Assembly: GCA_035222895.1 (NCBI GenBank)
Contig: JAVYIG010000640.1
Coordinates: forward strand, 105,001 to 169,000
Source of the DNA: Strongylocentrotus droebachiensis
Lineage: Eukaryota; Echinodermata; Echinoidea; Camarodonta; Strongylocentrotidae
DNA length: 64,000 bases
Direction: 5' to 3'
The position numbers and the translations under genes were made by a program. Shown piece after piece: positions 1 through 12,782 of this stretch. The notes beneath the pieces were generated by a model, which made no database searches, was not told the DNA's origin, and worked only from the letters and a program-made list of their open reading frames with translations. The number at the start of each line of letters is the position of its first letter. Position 1 is the stretch's first letter.

Positions 1-322
1 CCGGGCACAGTTCTACTCGCGCATACGATGCTGGGACGTCCGGACGCAATAAATGCTCTAGTCCAGAATCAGGCCGGTTCTTCATTATTATATTCCCTAC
101 AAAATGATTCAAGCCACCGAAGATGGCGTTATCAACGAACTCATATACGCTCAGGAGCCCAGTCTATATTTTTTTCTTCGCCGGGCGTCCTAATTTAATG
201 ATCACGCCATCTTCGGCTGGCAGCAAGTTAATAATTGCGTTGGTGTGGTGGAGATCCGGGTGGAGATCCGGGTGGAGATCAAAATTAAATAGGCCAGGTT
301 CGGGACTACAGATGCTCATTAA
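1..322. other. Left edge, no gene recognised
   Basis: No exon is recognised here on either strand. The downstream exons expected for the partial carboxypeptidase gene that starts at 6123 are not found between the left edge and 1133. They must lie outside the window or be lost. A short triplicated 'ggagatccgggt' unit lies near 250-275. Confidence 0.5.
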
Positions 323-504
323 CAGGGCCGTAGCCAGAGTTTGATGTTGGGGGGGGGGGGGGGGGGGAGGGGGGGGGGGGGCACATACATGTAATCGATT
401 GACGTCCTGGGGAGGGGTCTAAAAAAGTTCAACCGATCTTGGAATTTTTTTTTTTTGAGGGGGGGGGGGCACGTCCCCCCCCCCCCCCCGTGGCTACGTG
501 CCTG
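323..504. mobile_element. hAT-type MITE with 8-bp target duplication
   Basis: The element begins CAGGGCCGTAGCCA and ends TGGCTACGTGCCTG, an inverted repeat of about 14 bp with two differences. It is flanked by CTCATTAA (315-322) and CTCATGAA (505-512), an 8-bp target duplication with one difference. CAGG ends and an 8-bp duplication are the signature of hAT transposons. The interior is mostly G and C homopolymer with no coding capacity, so it is non-autonomous. Confidence 0.75.
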
Positions 505-1133
505 CTCATGAAGCCAACTATGGATGCACGCATTATATACGCGCGCTTCTCTTAGATTTAGATTAAATTAACTTAATATTCATTGTCTTTTTGAGAATCC
601 AAACGTGAGATGCGGTATACAAAACTAATATTGACTGCTGAATTTTCGGGTCCCGTTCAAACTACAGCTCCTCGGTGATCTCGAGCCTACACTTTGTCCC
701 CTCAACTTCGTATAGTTTCTAGATCACCTTGGGCTATAGTTTTTATGATGGGGGTTTGGGTGTCCGTACACTTAACAAAAATAAAACCTTCTCTTTTGCC
801 TTGAGATTTAATTAAACAAAATATATTGAATAAATAGCACTAACCATCATGAATATTTGTCCCAATATAATAATTTCCAACATAACTTTTAGAAGATTTA
901 TGAACTATTGCTTGTAAGCTTCTTTAAATTGCTGTTTTAAATTAATTGTTCGGATACGCAATCTGCATTTCCGGACACACAACATCTACCTATAACTGTG
1001 CCCCTCAAAGCAGTCATTATTTGTATACAATATACGATGCTGGTAACGTATGTGACAAAATATCGTGGACTTGCCCACATTCGTCGTCATCAGAAATATG
1101 AGACTGGATTGTCTTAATTATCCCCACTCTTAC
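505..1133. other. AT-rich 3' flank or intron, no gene seen
   Basis: This stretch lies 3' of the last visible exon of CP-A. No catalytic exon matching the DRMWRK or HSYSQ exons of CP-B could be found in it on either strand. Confidence 0.5.
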
Positions 1134-4100
1134 GTTTGTCCATGTGTAGCTGTACCCATCAGCATTCAGAGAAGGAACGATGTACCAGTCTATATTATCG
1201 AACATCCTCAAAACAAGAGCATCCCCTGACCGGTATTGGTCTATAAGCTAAAAGAAAACATGGAAGACATAAACATTTTTCAGAGTAAATTTAAGAACAT
1301 CCGATATGATATTTTAAGGTTTATTTAACTATTTGACACCTGTTTGAGTTACTTTGCCCTTCCATTTAACTGCCTTTTAAATATTTTCATCTGTGTATGA
1401 TTTTTTTTTCTTTCTTCCTACAGTTCAATATCAGTTTAATTTAAATATTATCGTAAATGTGCAGGTGTTTCTTTTTGGTAATCTAGATCACTTTTAAAAT
1501 TATCAATTAGAATATTAAATTTTCAGCGTAAGATTAGATAGCTTTATTGACCTCCGGTACTTGCGATTTATCAAACTCTCTCCTTTTTCTTATCTTAGCC
1601 CCTTCTCTGCCTGTCTCTCTGTCTCTGTCTCTTTCTCTCTCTCTCTCTCCCTCTCACTCTTTATTTACCTTTTGAGTGAATCCCATGACAGTGGATGGGG
1701 AGACCCATTCTCGAGCGTGAATACCGCCCTCAAACCAGACACCTGGAGGGTTAGCAGACTGGCTTCCAGTTCCTCGGATCTGGGGGGGGGGGGGGGGGGG
1801 GGGCAGAAAAAGTCAAATAACTGATTGAGATATTTATGGTCATCATGTGTCACTAAAGAAATACAATTAAAAAGCGCAATGGTATTGCCGCGTCTGAACG
1901 TGCTTCAGAGTGTTCAGAATGCCGACGACTAGTTACGGGTTAGCAAAATCAAATGCCTATAGCTAGTTACACGTTCCTTCTCAACCGTTCATTTCATGAC
2001 TAAAGGGATTGGGTATCTTTGTCTCAGATTCTGAAACAAAATCCTGGATTTAGCTCATGCTGCAATGATAATTACAAAGCTTTAGGTCAGTCAGGAACCC
2101 CATGAATTTTACAAGCCGATCGCCTGTCAAGATATTTATGATTGAAAATCCAATTTCAAAATTCGTTTTCCTAACGGTTTTTATAATAATACAATCTATT
2201 GGGGAAAATGAATATGGTAAAACCGGTCACTCAAAGAATTTTACTTTTTTTGAGGCACTTAATGATAATTTTGAAGTGCACTTTTTTAGGGCTTCAATAT
2301 TAGGCCATATCACAAACACTGGTAACACGTAAGGCCGTGCATCTCAGATTTAACATTTTTAAACGATCCCTTTAAGAAGAAAATCAAAATTTTATTAAAC
2401 TGTATCTTGGATAGCTTGCAGACAAATAATCAAGATGTTTACCCTGAATCCGTTGATCTCTCTTCCTTCATATGATTTTCCGAGCAGGAATGGTTCGATA
2501 ATGTCACTGTTTTCACTGGCCATGTCAGCTACCCATTGTTGGATCTGTTTACGCATCAAATAAATTCATAAAAGTGATATCAATCTTTTCGATTATCATA
2601 AAATATATAGGAAAATAGATTAACAGAAGATTAAATATAACATTGCAGTACAGTGCCTAGCTCTTGCAATAAAAAATGCGTTCATGAATTCATCAATTTT
2701 ATCAATATTGCTCTATTTGCACGGAAAAGGTAGGTCCTCGGTTATACGGTAAGTTACCAGATCGTCCTCGGTATCATGTTAAATTTCTTAAGAAATGTGT
2801 GTCCTCGAATAAGCAATAACGCAATGATGTGTATTGTGAGTCATCGATTCACTTGGGCTCATATTTCTAATATCATTCACATTTTGAAGAAAAGATAAAA
2901 TTCACATAATCTGATAACGTCTTTATAAACGTTAGTTGTCTTTCAAAAATAAAAAAATGTAATATTCAAGATTACGGTAAATTTTGTCATTTACCTCTGC
3001 ATAAGTGTGGTAAACATTGTAGTTGAAGTTGTCTAAACGTATCCCGATGGGCTGCTCTCCTTTTCGCCTCGCAATAATCTCAGCCATTTGATTGGACACC
3101 AGTGTGTTGACTTCGTCAATCATAATGTCAAAGTCCAACTTCTGCTGCTTCAGGAGCATGCGCAGAGTGCCCTGGCCATTGGGTCGTACCATTATATCGA
3201 CAGGGTGGCCGGGAATTCTTGAAATGCCGGTCCAAAAGTCAAACTGCAATCAAAAAGGTAATTTTAGGGTCTTCGGCTATGTTTCTCCGTGACAGTTGCT
3301 CCGGGCTTTACTTCGTCACAAGTATAGGGTTGGGGTTAAAATTAGGAAATATGTTAGTTTAGGAGATTGACTGCGGAGCAGTTGTCGCAGGAGCATGTGT
3401 CGTACAAAAATGTACAGGAGTGAAAATCAAATGTAGTATTAGATTCCACTCTCAAAAGAGTTAAGTACAACTTGAAGTGGATTCCGCTATAACTGTAAAT
3501 GGATTCAGAAGTCACAAATAAGTGATTCCTGTCTGATATGACTCTTAAACAAGAAATAGATTCCCATTCGTCTCTACTACAAGAGTTAGCTCTCATAGAC
3601 AGAATAGAGTTTGTCGACATCGACTTTATCAGTTTATCTACATCGAAGAACTATAGTGCTATGCTAAATATAACACAGGTGGTATATTTCACACGCGTAC
3701 ATATTGGTTCAAGTTTCTAAGATGAGGCTAATCTCAACTAGCTTTTGCTATTTGTTGGCTCAATTACAAAATGTATAGTTATTGTTAAGCTGAAAAACAC
3801 TGATTTTGAAATGTTGGTAATAAATTTAATGAATGAATGAACAAATGAATAATAAAAACGACCGTAACTACTTTGAATTTTTTGTAAAAGGCAATTTCTA
3901 AAGCCATGTACGTCACCTAATGAATGTGCAAACATGGCAATGACGCATTGGTAATACGAACATGATTTCTTTGGGATATACAATAGGGTATTGAAATTGC
4001 TCGAGTTGATTTTTTTTTCATAAATAGATGCAATCAGGTTAATATGCCAATTGTAAATATAAAGTTCACATGTGCACACTGTTGTGTCGTATTTGCTGAT

Positions 4101-6123
4101 ACTATGTTGATCATCCATCTGATATATCCTGCCTCCTAAACTAGGGGCATGGTGGCTCAGTGGTTAGAGCCCCCGCCTCCGATGAACGGGAGGTCGTGGG
4201 TTCGAGGCCGTGGGTTCGAACCCCGGCCGAGTCCTACCAAAGACTTATAACAATGGACCTTTTGCCTTATAGCTAGGCGCTCAGCATATTAGATTGGAGA
4301 AGGGTAGTAATAGTAATAACATATTATGTTATGCAGGGCCCGCTGGAAGAGCAGTTTCATAACTGAAGTGGCTACCCTGGGTAAATAAAACGTTATTATT
4401 ATTATCATTATTATTTATGAATGATTCATGATCGAAAAACGAAATATACTTCTCTTACCTCATCGCCCATATTTGCTTCGATATAACTCAGCCATCGCAT
4501 TTGATTATCCGTCGTAGGTTTAATCCTCCAGACTTGGTACCTGTATCGAGATTTATGTTCGAAGGATATGTTTGTTAGTTAGTTTGTTTCTTCTTCTTCT
4601 TCTTCTTCTTCTTCCTTTCTTTCTTCCTTTCTTTTTTAGACAAAGAATTGAAGTTAAGCCGACATTACTCATTTCGCACATTAATTATTATGTCTTCTAC
4701 ACTTTTTGTGCGAGGAGTTTAAAACTATTTATTTAACAACATGAAACTTTGATGACTTTTGTCATTCACTTTAACCCTTTAAGTTCGCGAATCAACTGTC
4801 AACGAGGCATTTGTAGGATCTTGCCCGAATTTTCTTTTGTTCCTGACTGATCTGAATTAATTAAAGAATATGATAATTGCAGGATTTCCGTTGACAGGAA
4901 GTAATCCTCTTCAGGACAAAGGTTTACACGCGACATATTAGTTATCGCTGAAAGTTCACAGACAAGATGGCGACTTTAAAGCTAAAGCAGCATACAGCAT
5001 GGTCACAATCATAACCAAAATATTTCCCATTCACAAGAACTGGAACTTCTTCATTGTAGTTGTCTCGCACGGTCAAAATAACACAGAACGTTATACATGT
5101 AACTATAGTAAAGTATCTTATGTGAAAATTGCTTCATGCATGTTCAAACTGGTTTTAGTTAATGTTTGGGAAACCTCCATGATCAAATAAAGCAGGCCTA
5201 TACATCGTTGCATATATAATATATTCCTACATTATATTCTTCTAATCATTACTTATCCAATACGCATTTAAGGGCCCACGTGGAATAAAATTGAAGGCAA
5301 ACATGATGATGATTATAAAGAAATGTAACATAGATAGGCACAAGACCATTGCCACGATCGCAAAGGCTTTCGAAAATTAACCCAAGGCGAATATTGTACG
5401 CCACCTATTGAAATGTGCGAACATGACAGTGATGTATATAATATGACCTGTTCCAAACATGATTTCTACGGGATATACACTGTTGGTCATAATGGTGGAA
5501 TAATTATTTTTACCCCAATTTATGGAATGATTTTGACAATGATTTATTCCCAATAGATCTAGATAATAGTATACATTCTCAGATTTTATTGAACAATAAT
5601 TTGTGAGTGTTTGTTTTGCGTGACTGCTAAAGCATGTGTATGCTACTATGCTAATCAAGTAGGGGACCTAGTGCCTCATAAAAGGGCACCAATATATCAC
5701 ATGGACACGGTTTTGATCCTGAGGGCTCACAGTAACGAGGCCATTGCTTAGCCACTGAATCATGACTGTACGCAGCGGGGGCTAGAGTACGTCGCCGCCC
5801 CCACAAATACAACAACAACAACAAAAGCAATATATTATCAATAATTCATTACATTTTGCCCCGACCCCTAACATAAACAAAATCCTCTGTGTGGGCATGC
5901 CTTGAACCATAATGCATAGCTCTACAGAGGAATTTTCCCAGTAATTTTTCCATCATTATGACCAACAGCTACAACAGGGTATTGAAATTGCACTTGATTT
6001 GATTTCTCGAAAGTTTTACGATCTTGTTAATTAATCACACATCGATCTAGCTTACCCCTCATAATCCGCCGAGGCGAAACAAGCCAAGGAAACGAGTAAA
6101 ATCAACTCCGTCGCAGATCTCAT
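1134..6123 (-). CDS. CP-A: M14 zinc procarboxypeptidase, 5' six exons (3' end outside window)
   Basis: Secreted metallocarboxypeptidase precursor of the CPA/CPB type, which removes single residues from protein C termini. Exons on the minus strand are 6056-6123 (signal peptide, MRSATELILLVSL...), 4459-4540 and 2995-3243 (activation peptide with FDFWTG and LDFDIMIDEVN), 2443-2544, 1669-1779 ([11 protein letters not shown], holding zinc ligands His and Glu) and 1134-1247 ([16 protein letters not shown]). Every junction has GT/AG signals and the phases agree with CP-B exon by exon. The propeptide probably ends at an Arg just before LDNFNYNVYHTY. The exons for Arg127, Asn144-Arg145, His196, Tyr248 and Glu270 are not in the window, so activity and specificity cannot be judged. 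It is a tandem paralogue of CP-B, whose 3' end lies 1.4 kb upstream of this start codon. Confidence 0.88.
2004..2371. mobile_element. TTAA-type MITE, family A (intron of CP-A)
   Basis: A 368-bp element in the intron between CP-A exons 4 and 5. The right end is AACGATCCCTTTAA and the left end is CTAAAGGGATTG, so the left TTAA has decayed to CTAA. The same sequence in the opposite orientation lies at 16390-16759, where both TTAA flanks are clean. It has no coding capacity. Confidence 0.7.
4147..4410 (+). mobile_element. tRNA-derived SINE with duplicated B box
   Basis: The head GGTGGCTCAGTGGTTAGAG is a tRNA-like A box. The B-box region occurs twice in tandem (GTGGGTTCGAG then GTGGGTTCGAAC, about 17 bp apart). 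The 3' end reads GAAGTGGCTACCCTGGGTAA followed by AAATAAAACG and an ATT-rich microsatellite tail, as in sea-urchin SINEs. It lies in the intron between CP-A exons 2 and 3. Confidence 0.75.
5478..5969. mobile_element. Tc1/mariner-type MITE with TA duplication
   Basis: A 492-bp element with inverted ends CTGTTGGTCATAATGGTGG and, reversed, CTGTTGGTCATAATGATGG. It is flanked by TA at 5476-5477 and 5970-5971. A diverged repeat at about 3905-4010 carries the uninterrupted sequence GGGATATACAATAGGGTATT, which is the empty site with one TA. The ends and TA target fit Tc1/mariner. There is no transposase. Partial inverted copies occur near 32950-33415 and at the starts of the lectin repeat units. Confidence 0.8.
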
Positions 6124-6280
6124 ATTGAAGATGCTTGTAGACCGGTAGATGGACTATATTATGATTTCAGATCCAGCAGATTAGCCGTATACAGCACAAC
6201 CTGGAAGTCTCATGACCACGTACAGTCGTGTGAATATTACAATATGTTGCCATTTGTGGTAGATAAAATGGGCTATCGCG

Positions 6281-6289
6281 TTTTATATA
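6281..6289 (-). promoter_or_regulatory. Candidate TATA box of CP-A
   Basis: The minus strand reads TATATAAAA here, about 160 bp upstream of the CP-A start codon. A start site 25-30 bp downstream would give a 5' leader of roughly 130 nt. The signal was not found in the homologous flank of CP-B. Motif evidence only. Confidence 0.4.
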
Positions 6290-7528
6290 GATATAAAACT
6301 GCATGCTCCCAAAAGGCAGTCCGTTTGAGTCTCATTAAAAAAAATGGTCTGTTTAATTCGTAGCATTTTAGTATTGAATTGAATTGAATTGAATTGAATG
6401 GAATTAGTTTATTAGCCAAAAACAACGTGGCATGCAGCTCATGGCTGATACTGTCTGTTTTTTATAAAGTTAACATATATTTACATGATAAAAGTCTACA
6501 AATTACTTTATCATGAAACACAATGATATAAAGGAATTTTTCATAAATTCACGATTACGCGACATTGTCTAGTTGCATGCTATACTGTATAATCACGATT
6601 AAGATCAGAACACATAATTGAAAAATAATGATCGAACCATGAAATGATGACTCAATTCTTTCTTTCTTTCTTTTTTCTTTTTTTAATTCTTTCTTACATT
6701 ACAATCGTGTTTGTTGAGATATCTATCTGTCTATCTCATTCCATCTTGCTTGCCATTACTTACTAGTTCTCTCTCTGTCTCTCCCTCCCCCTCTCTCACA
6801 CCCTATCACTCTTTCTCTATCTCTCTCCTCCCCTTTTCTACATTATATTCCTTCACTACCACTAGCTGTATTCATTCCGAATTAAAACTCGTGATGATTC
6901 TAAACTCTATAATTCATTTAATCAGTTGCCAATTCATAATACTCATTCTTATACATCCTTTAAGATTCTAAAGCATTTACAACCGATGTACTATAAAAAA
7001 AAAAAATTAACATTTCAGAAGAGATATCCAATAAGTCTTTTAAGCTTTTTTTGAGTGATTAAAGGTAGCCTATCATTTTATGGGTACCGATTATGACTAT
7101 GATAATTATGGTATAATTATTGTACAATTAATCAATAAATCCTGATCATTGAATCCTTCATTATTTCAAACTATTTTTTAAACCTATTTTTTTTCTTCAT
7201 CTAAGACTTAGCTTGTGTACATGATCAAAGCGTTAGCTGTTTATAACCAATAGCGCGCACGGGAGCCGTTTATTATATCTTAAATAAACGGTAGAATTAA
7301 TCATTAAACCCTATAAATTAAAATCCTATGTTTTATTTTGATAAAAACTACGGTTTCATAAAATTCTTTTCTTTTCTATGACATTTAAGCTCGTCGAGTA
7401 CACGTTCATCAATAATGCGTGAAGCCATGTGTCTTTAATGATAAAATCAATCATAAAATCATATTAATTAACATCAGATGCTTTATATTTGATCAAATAC
7501 TATGCTTCAGTTTAAAACTCAAGCACTT
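6290..7528. other. Spacer between CP-B 3' end and CP-A promoter
   Basis: AT-rich DNA with a short (TTGAA)n run near 6373-6400, pyrimidine-rich tracts at 6655-6850 and no recognisable exon. A minus-strand AATAAA near 7332-7337, about 190 bp past the CP-B stop, is a possible polyadenylation signal. Confidence 0.45.
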
Positions 7529-10500
7529 TTACAAGCCAAGCTCGCTGAGTACACGGTCACCGATAACTCGCACGGCAGCGTGTATCTCTTCGTAGGTGGG
7601 CTGTATCTGGTTCTCGGGGAGTGTAAACCCGTATCTGCCCGTGTCACGAAGCTCCACCGTGTAGGAATACTTGGCCCCTAGCCCCCCGTTGGTGATGGCG
7701 CCCCCAAGTTCAAACGTGGCGTAGCCATAGTCCTTACTCGAGCCTGAGGATGCATCTGTAATTTTCCACAAATAAATATTTTTAAAAAATGACCACGCTT
7801 ACTTAGGCCCGAAACGTAATTTTATTTCATTTATTTCAGTTATTCAAAACACGGTAACCCTCTCAATCTAAATGGCTGTTTTTCAGAAAGATCGTGTGAA
7901 CTGAATAATAATATACAAATTATTATTCAAACAAAAGTCAGGAATACAAGATAAGAAAACAAAAACATAGGCCTATGCAAAAATAAACGAATCAAGTCAA
8001 TGATGACGATTTGTAAACAAATTTAAGGAAAGAGATTCTACTGTTTAAATAAAAATCCCATCGATATCTTCGAAAAGGTTCAGAAGCGAGTCAAAAGACA
8101 TGAACAATTTTAATTATGGTTATGCAGCAAATAACTTCTTCCATATTTGTGTAGGTTGATTGTAGGCCTATACATGTTTCTTTGTTCGTTTCTGACTGTT
8201 CGCTGTTTGGACCTTCTATATTACAGATGTTATTGAATGTGTTATAACTATTTTGTATATTATAAGTGAGTCTTTTTCCAGAAGGGGCCAAGGCCTATTA
8301 ATTTTGTTCTCATAAATTTAGCTCCCGCCTTTTCAATCTCTCTTATCACTCCTTCCGTAAAAGATTTTTAAAAAAGTAAGAACTCTGTTATTTCCATGGG
8401 TTATTAAACTAAGATGTGACGTCACATTTTACTTGACCAAACTTGATCTGCGATATAAAATACAATAAAGATACATTCTTTCTCTATTACTCCAGCTTTC
8501 AGTATCTCTCCCCATCTCATATCTTTTTTGAAAGTAACTTTCTTGATTAATGATGTTTATGTGTGCTTTAACTTGTTGTAAATAGTTTACATATTATTGT
8601 AGGTTCTACATTATGATTGTCTGTTATGTTTATGTAAGCATTATATATGTTGTAATAGTGTTTTGTCGCTATTGTCAAAGCACATCCGATAAGGGTGCAT
8701 CCTGCCTGCATGGACCTACTCCATGGGCGCATAGGCAGTTCGAGCCTAGCATACTGCAAGAGAGATAGTTTTGTTGTAGTATTTACACGCGTGCGAGTTC
8801 AAAGGTCAATTATTTATGGAGATCCACATATGTATAGTTTCATCCAAATCACAATGCATCTGACCTATAAACAAGCGCGACTTCCTGTGACGTACCTATC
8901 TTTACTCTACTAGCTATGATTGCGAGCTACTTCGTGCTGTGGAAATGGGTTAAAACAGGTCCCGAATATCATCGGTAAATTGGAGGATGAATAAAGTAAC
9001 TAGTGACATGAGATATATTGTATTAAATCGATAAATGAATGATGTTAGTTAAAGAGGGAATTCCTCCCATTATTACAGCATGTATTGGCCTGTGATGCGC
9101 ATGCGCCCTTGCCGGTAGTGCTTGGACAGTGACCGACACAACTTTTTTCTTCTTTCTGATAGTGGAAAGCTGATATTGGCTATACAATGGCCCTATAGAC
9201 TTGGTAAATAACATGACTTACAGAGAATTTCGGCGCCAACTCCATGATCGTACTGTTTTCCATGTTTGCCTCTAATGGCGTCGGCCATTGCTGCAGCCAT
9301 CGCCATCTGTCAGTGATTAGAATATAAATAAAGATAACATGATTGCTTCTTCGCTTGCTCATTTTACTTTATTTTCATATATACAAGACAGATAGTTTAT
9401 ACTTTTTCAATGAATAAAGACAAGAAAAACAAGTATCTGCAGCATAATTCTGAATGTTAAATACTATTATACATCCCGCATGGAATATGACAATCTAGCC
9501 TATAGTCCAATTTCTTCTGATGTTTATGTAAATTGAAGTGTAGCCTATAATACCGGTCATACTGTGTATGTTCCTGATTGGGTACATGAGTCATCATTGA
9601 ATAGAGTCGACTTGAATCGAATCGAACTGGATTGAACTGAACTGAATTGTACTCAGTCGAATCGAATCGAATGGAACTGGACTAGTTCGAATAGAACTTA
9701 ACTAAATTAAATTGATTTGAATAGAATTGAACTTGAACTAAATTGAATTCAATCGAAAAAAACTGAATTGAACTGAGGTGAAATGAAGTGAAGTGAATAG
9801 AATGGAATTGAATGGAATCAAATAGAACTGGATTAAATTAAACTGATTTTAACTGAATTGAATTCAATCGAATTCGATTGAAATCATTTAAATTTGAATT
9901 TAAATTCTAAGCATATTGCTGTTACCTGTTCGACGTAGTGTTCGGTGCGAGCGTTAGACTCGAGGTACGACCACGGTGCAATGATCAGCTGCGAATAGCT
10001 GTGCCAGTCGATGAACACCATGAAGTCCTGTCCCTCGGCCTTCCTCTCCCGTAAGAAATTGACGACGTTGGCCACTTCGACCTCGGAGAGAGCCTCAGAC
10101 CCGCGGTAGGTTTCAGAGCACGGGGAACTGCTAGCTCCAACGCCTTTGTATAGACATGAATATGAGAAATTTAAAGGTCGTTTGTACTAGTTTAGCCAGG
10201 GGGATTAGACCTCCCTGCAAGGTCACTGACAGGTCACTCAAATCAGCTCTCAATTAACATAATAAAAAGGGACCATGGGGGATCAACAGGCACCGATTAG
10301 GCATTGTTTGCCCAATAGAGGGCGCAAGTAGCTATACGTGGTGCAGTGGGGCTTTAAAGCTTGTTCAGATATGGCGTGGTGAACCCCTGCAAAAAACACA
10401 ACAACAACACAGGCGCAGGTTTTTGTTTACTCTATGCAAAAACATACGCCCAAAATACCCGAAATTAAAGATGAAGTTGAGTTCTGGTCATGCGATTGCA

Positions 10501-12697
10501 TTGTGAAAGAAACGGTGTGGAACCGACCAGAAAAGGTTGATCATCTAGCATATAAGAATTTGTGTTCATTGCAAGGTTCTGGAATCATCAAAATGATAAG
10601 AAATGTGGCCAAGTCTTCGTACAGTTACAAACACTTGCACAGAAAGATGTATACGGGACTAAACGAACACGTGGCGTAAAAAGCCGGCCCCCCGATTTTT
10701 ACGATGTTACATGCATATTTAGAATATGAAGGCATTTGAAGAGCCATGCTTTTCAGGGAACATGTCTTAACTGATGTTCTTCCACACTTGCATAATAAGA
10801 ATGAGTAATTCTCACAATTTGTTGTCACCTCTTCCCAGAACTCAACCTTCTCTTTAAACGAAAAGGTCCGCACGTTCCTCAGATACATGGTTAATTATGT
10901 CTCAATATGACGATAAATAGAGAACTAAAATGTATCGAAAATATAGCGAATTTGTTTAGGTTGGGCAGCTCAGGCAGGGGAGGGGGGAGGTGAGCTTTTT
11001 AAATATTATTATTTTATATTTGGCATTTCAAACATACAATAAAAGGTACAATAGAATGGCAACGTAGAATACAAAGTATGAAAGAATAAAATTCGTTTCC
11101 CCCAGGGGGCCGTTTCTCGAAACCGTCATAACTACAAGATCAACGACATCTCGCCACTGTCGCGCAACTTGTCAGCTAAGTGTTTCACGAAGCCGTCTTT
11201 GCCAAGATGAGCGACAACTTCCGCGACAAGCGAGTTGTCACTGCTCCGAACCCGTCATATCTTTTTAATTGCTGTAAAGCGCCATCACAAGTCAGTTTGT
11301 TGCCATTCCATGGACCGCGAAATGTACGATTAGTTTCACTATCATTTTGAGAAAAATATAGACGAGTTCGGTACGTAATTCTCTTGGATGCGAAATGCAA
11401 ATGTACAAAAGTGAGAATACAAATTATACAGAAACTTTAAAAAGCTGAATATAAACATTAAATCACAAATCATTAAACTATAACATATGAATAAGAGAGA
11501 TAAGAATGTTACACACCGTTTTCCATAGTCGATCCATAGTCTTTTCTTAAGATACCGTCATAACTTTGGGGCCTATGTGCATTATTATTCCCTCTCTAAT
11601 TACTTCTTCCAAATTATATTTTCAATATCAAATCAATTATATAATGAGTATTTATGAGACTCTAGAATAAAAACTGGCTAAGAAAAGGTATTTTGCCTAA
11701 AATTCCTCGTCACAATAAACAAAAAAGTACGTATTGATAAACTATCACATTACGGTATCCTTCAACTAACTTTTGATTCGACTGTCAAAAAAAAAACACT
11801 CACCGGTTTTTCTTCAATTTAAGAATCTTTACAGAAATATGCAAATCGTTTGATGATCTACATTTGATGATGACACTTAGTGTAATTTATTTTAGGAGAA
11901 TTTATATGTATATATTTTTTTTGGAACAATTTTAGCCCCAAAACTTGTTTTGGGTTATTCTTGATAAATCAGATGGATCGTGGCAAAGACTATCTTCTAG
12001 AGCTGCTAGTATCGCGATATATCGATATCATGTCTGTCATGGCTTTGTGAAACGGTTTATCCACTTCATGACATCTCCGTAGGTCGCCGACAAAGATATG
12101 ACTGTCATGGAGTCGGTTTCGAGAAACGGCCCCCTGCTGCACCTCCCCAAGTTGCCTGGAAGAAAAAAAGGAATGTTAAATTCCTATAACCCGTAAGTCT
12201 TTTCTTCCGAGCCTTGCATGCAGTGCTTCCTCTCCCATATATCCGCGACTGCATAGAGTTAAGCGTTGGTCACATCCCATCGTGCGTGTTTTTAGTCCGT
12301 ACGGTTTTTGGGGAGGCCACGGCCGCCACGTTTTTCTGAAAACGTGGGGAAGGAGTGGCAAAGGCAGGGAGTGCATTGTACGTTGCGCACGTGGTAAGTG
12401 CGTTGTACGTGCTTACAACGTACGGTCTCCGTGCGGTTGCCACGTTATCGTACGGAGGCCGTACTTACAAGTGCTGCTCACGTACGGTGTCCTTACTCAC
12501 TCGCATGTTGTAAGTGCGTGCACGTGCGATGAACTCAGTGTTTATATAGGACGTAAGCGGACACCTTTTTTTTTTTTTTTTGACTGACCTCGAAATTTGA
12601 AAATTTGACATTTTGCTCCGCTGGGGGGGGGGGGAGGGTCACCTGTTTTTGGTCAGTCATGGGGAAAACTTTTTTTTTTTTTTTTTTTTTTTTTAAT

Positions 12698-12735
<38 letters not shown>

Positions 12736-12737
12736 AA

Positions 12738-12782
<45 letters not shown>

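Noticed and set aside
3738-4118. 126-residue minus-strand frame
   Set aside because: It overlaps a diverged dispersed repeat, has low-complexity AT-rich codons, no splice context and no similarity to either gene family here.
10434-10679. 81-residue plus-strand open frame
   Set aside because: It lies inside a TTAA-type MITE whose other copies do not keep the frame.
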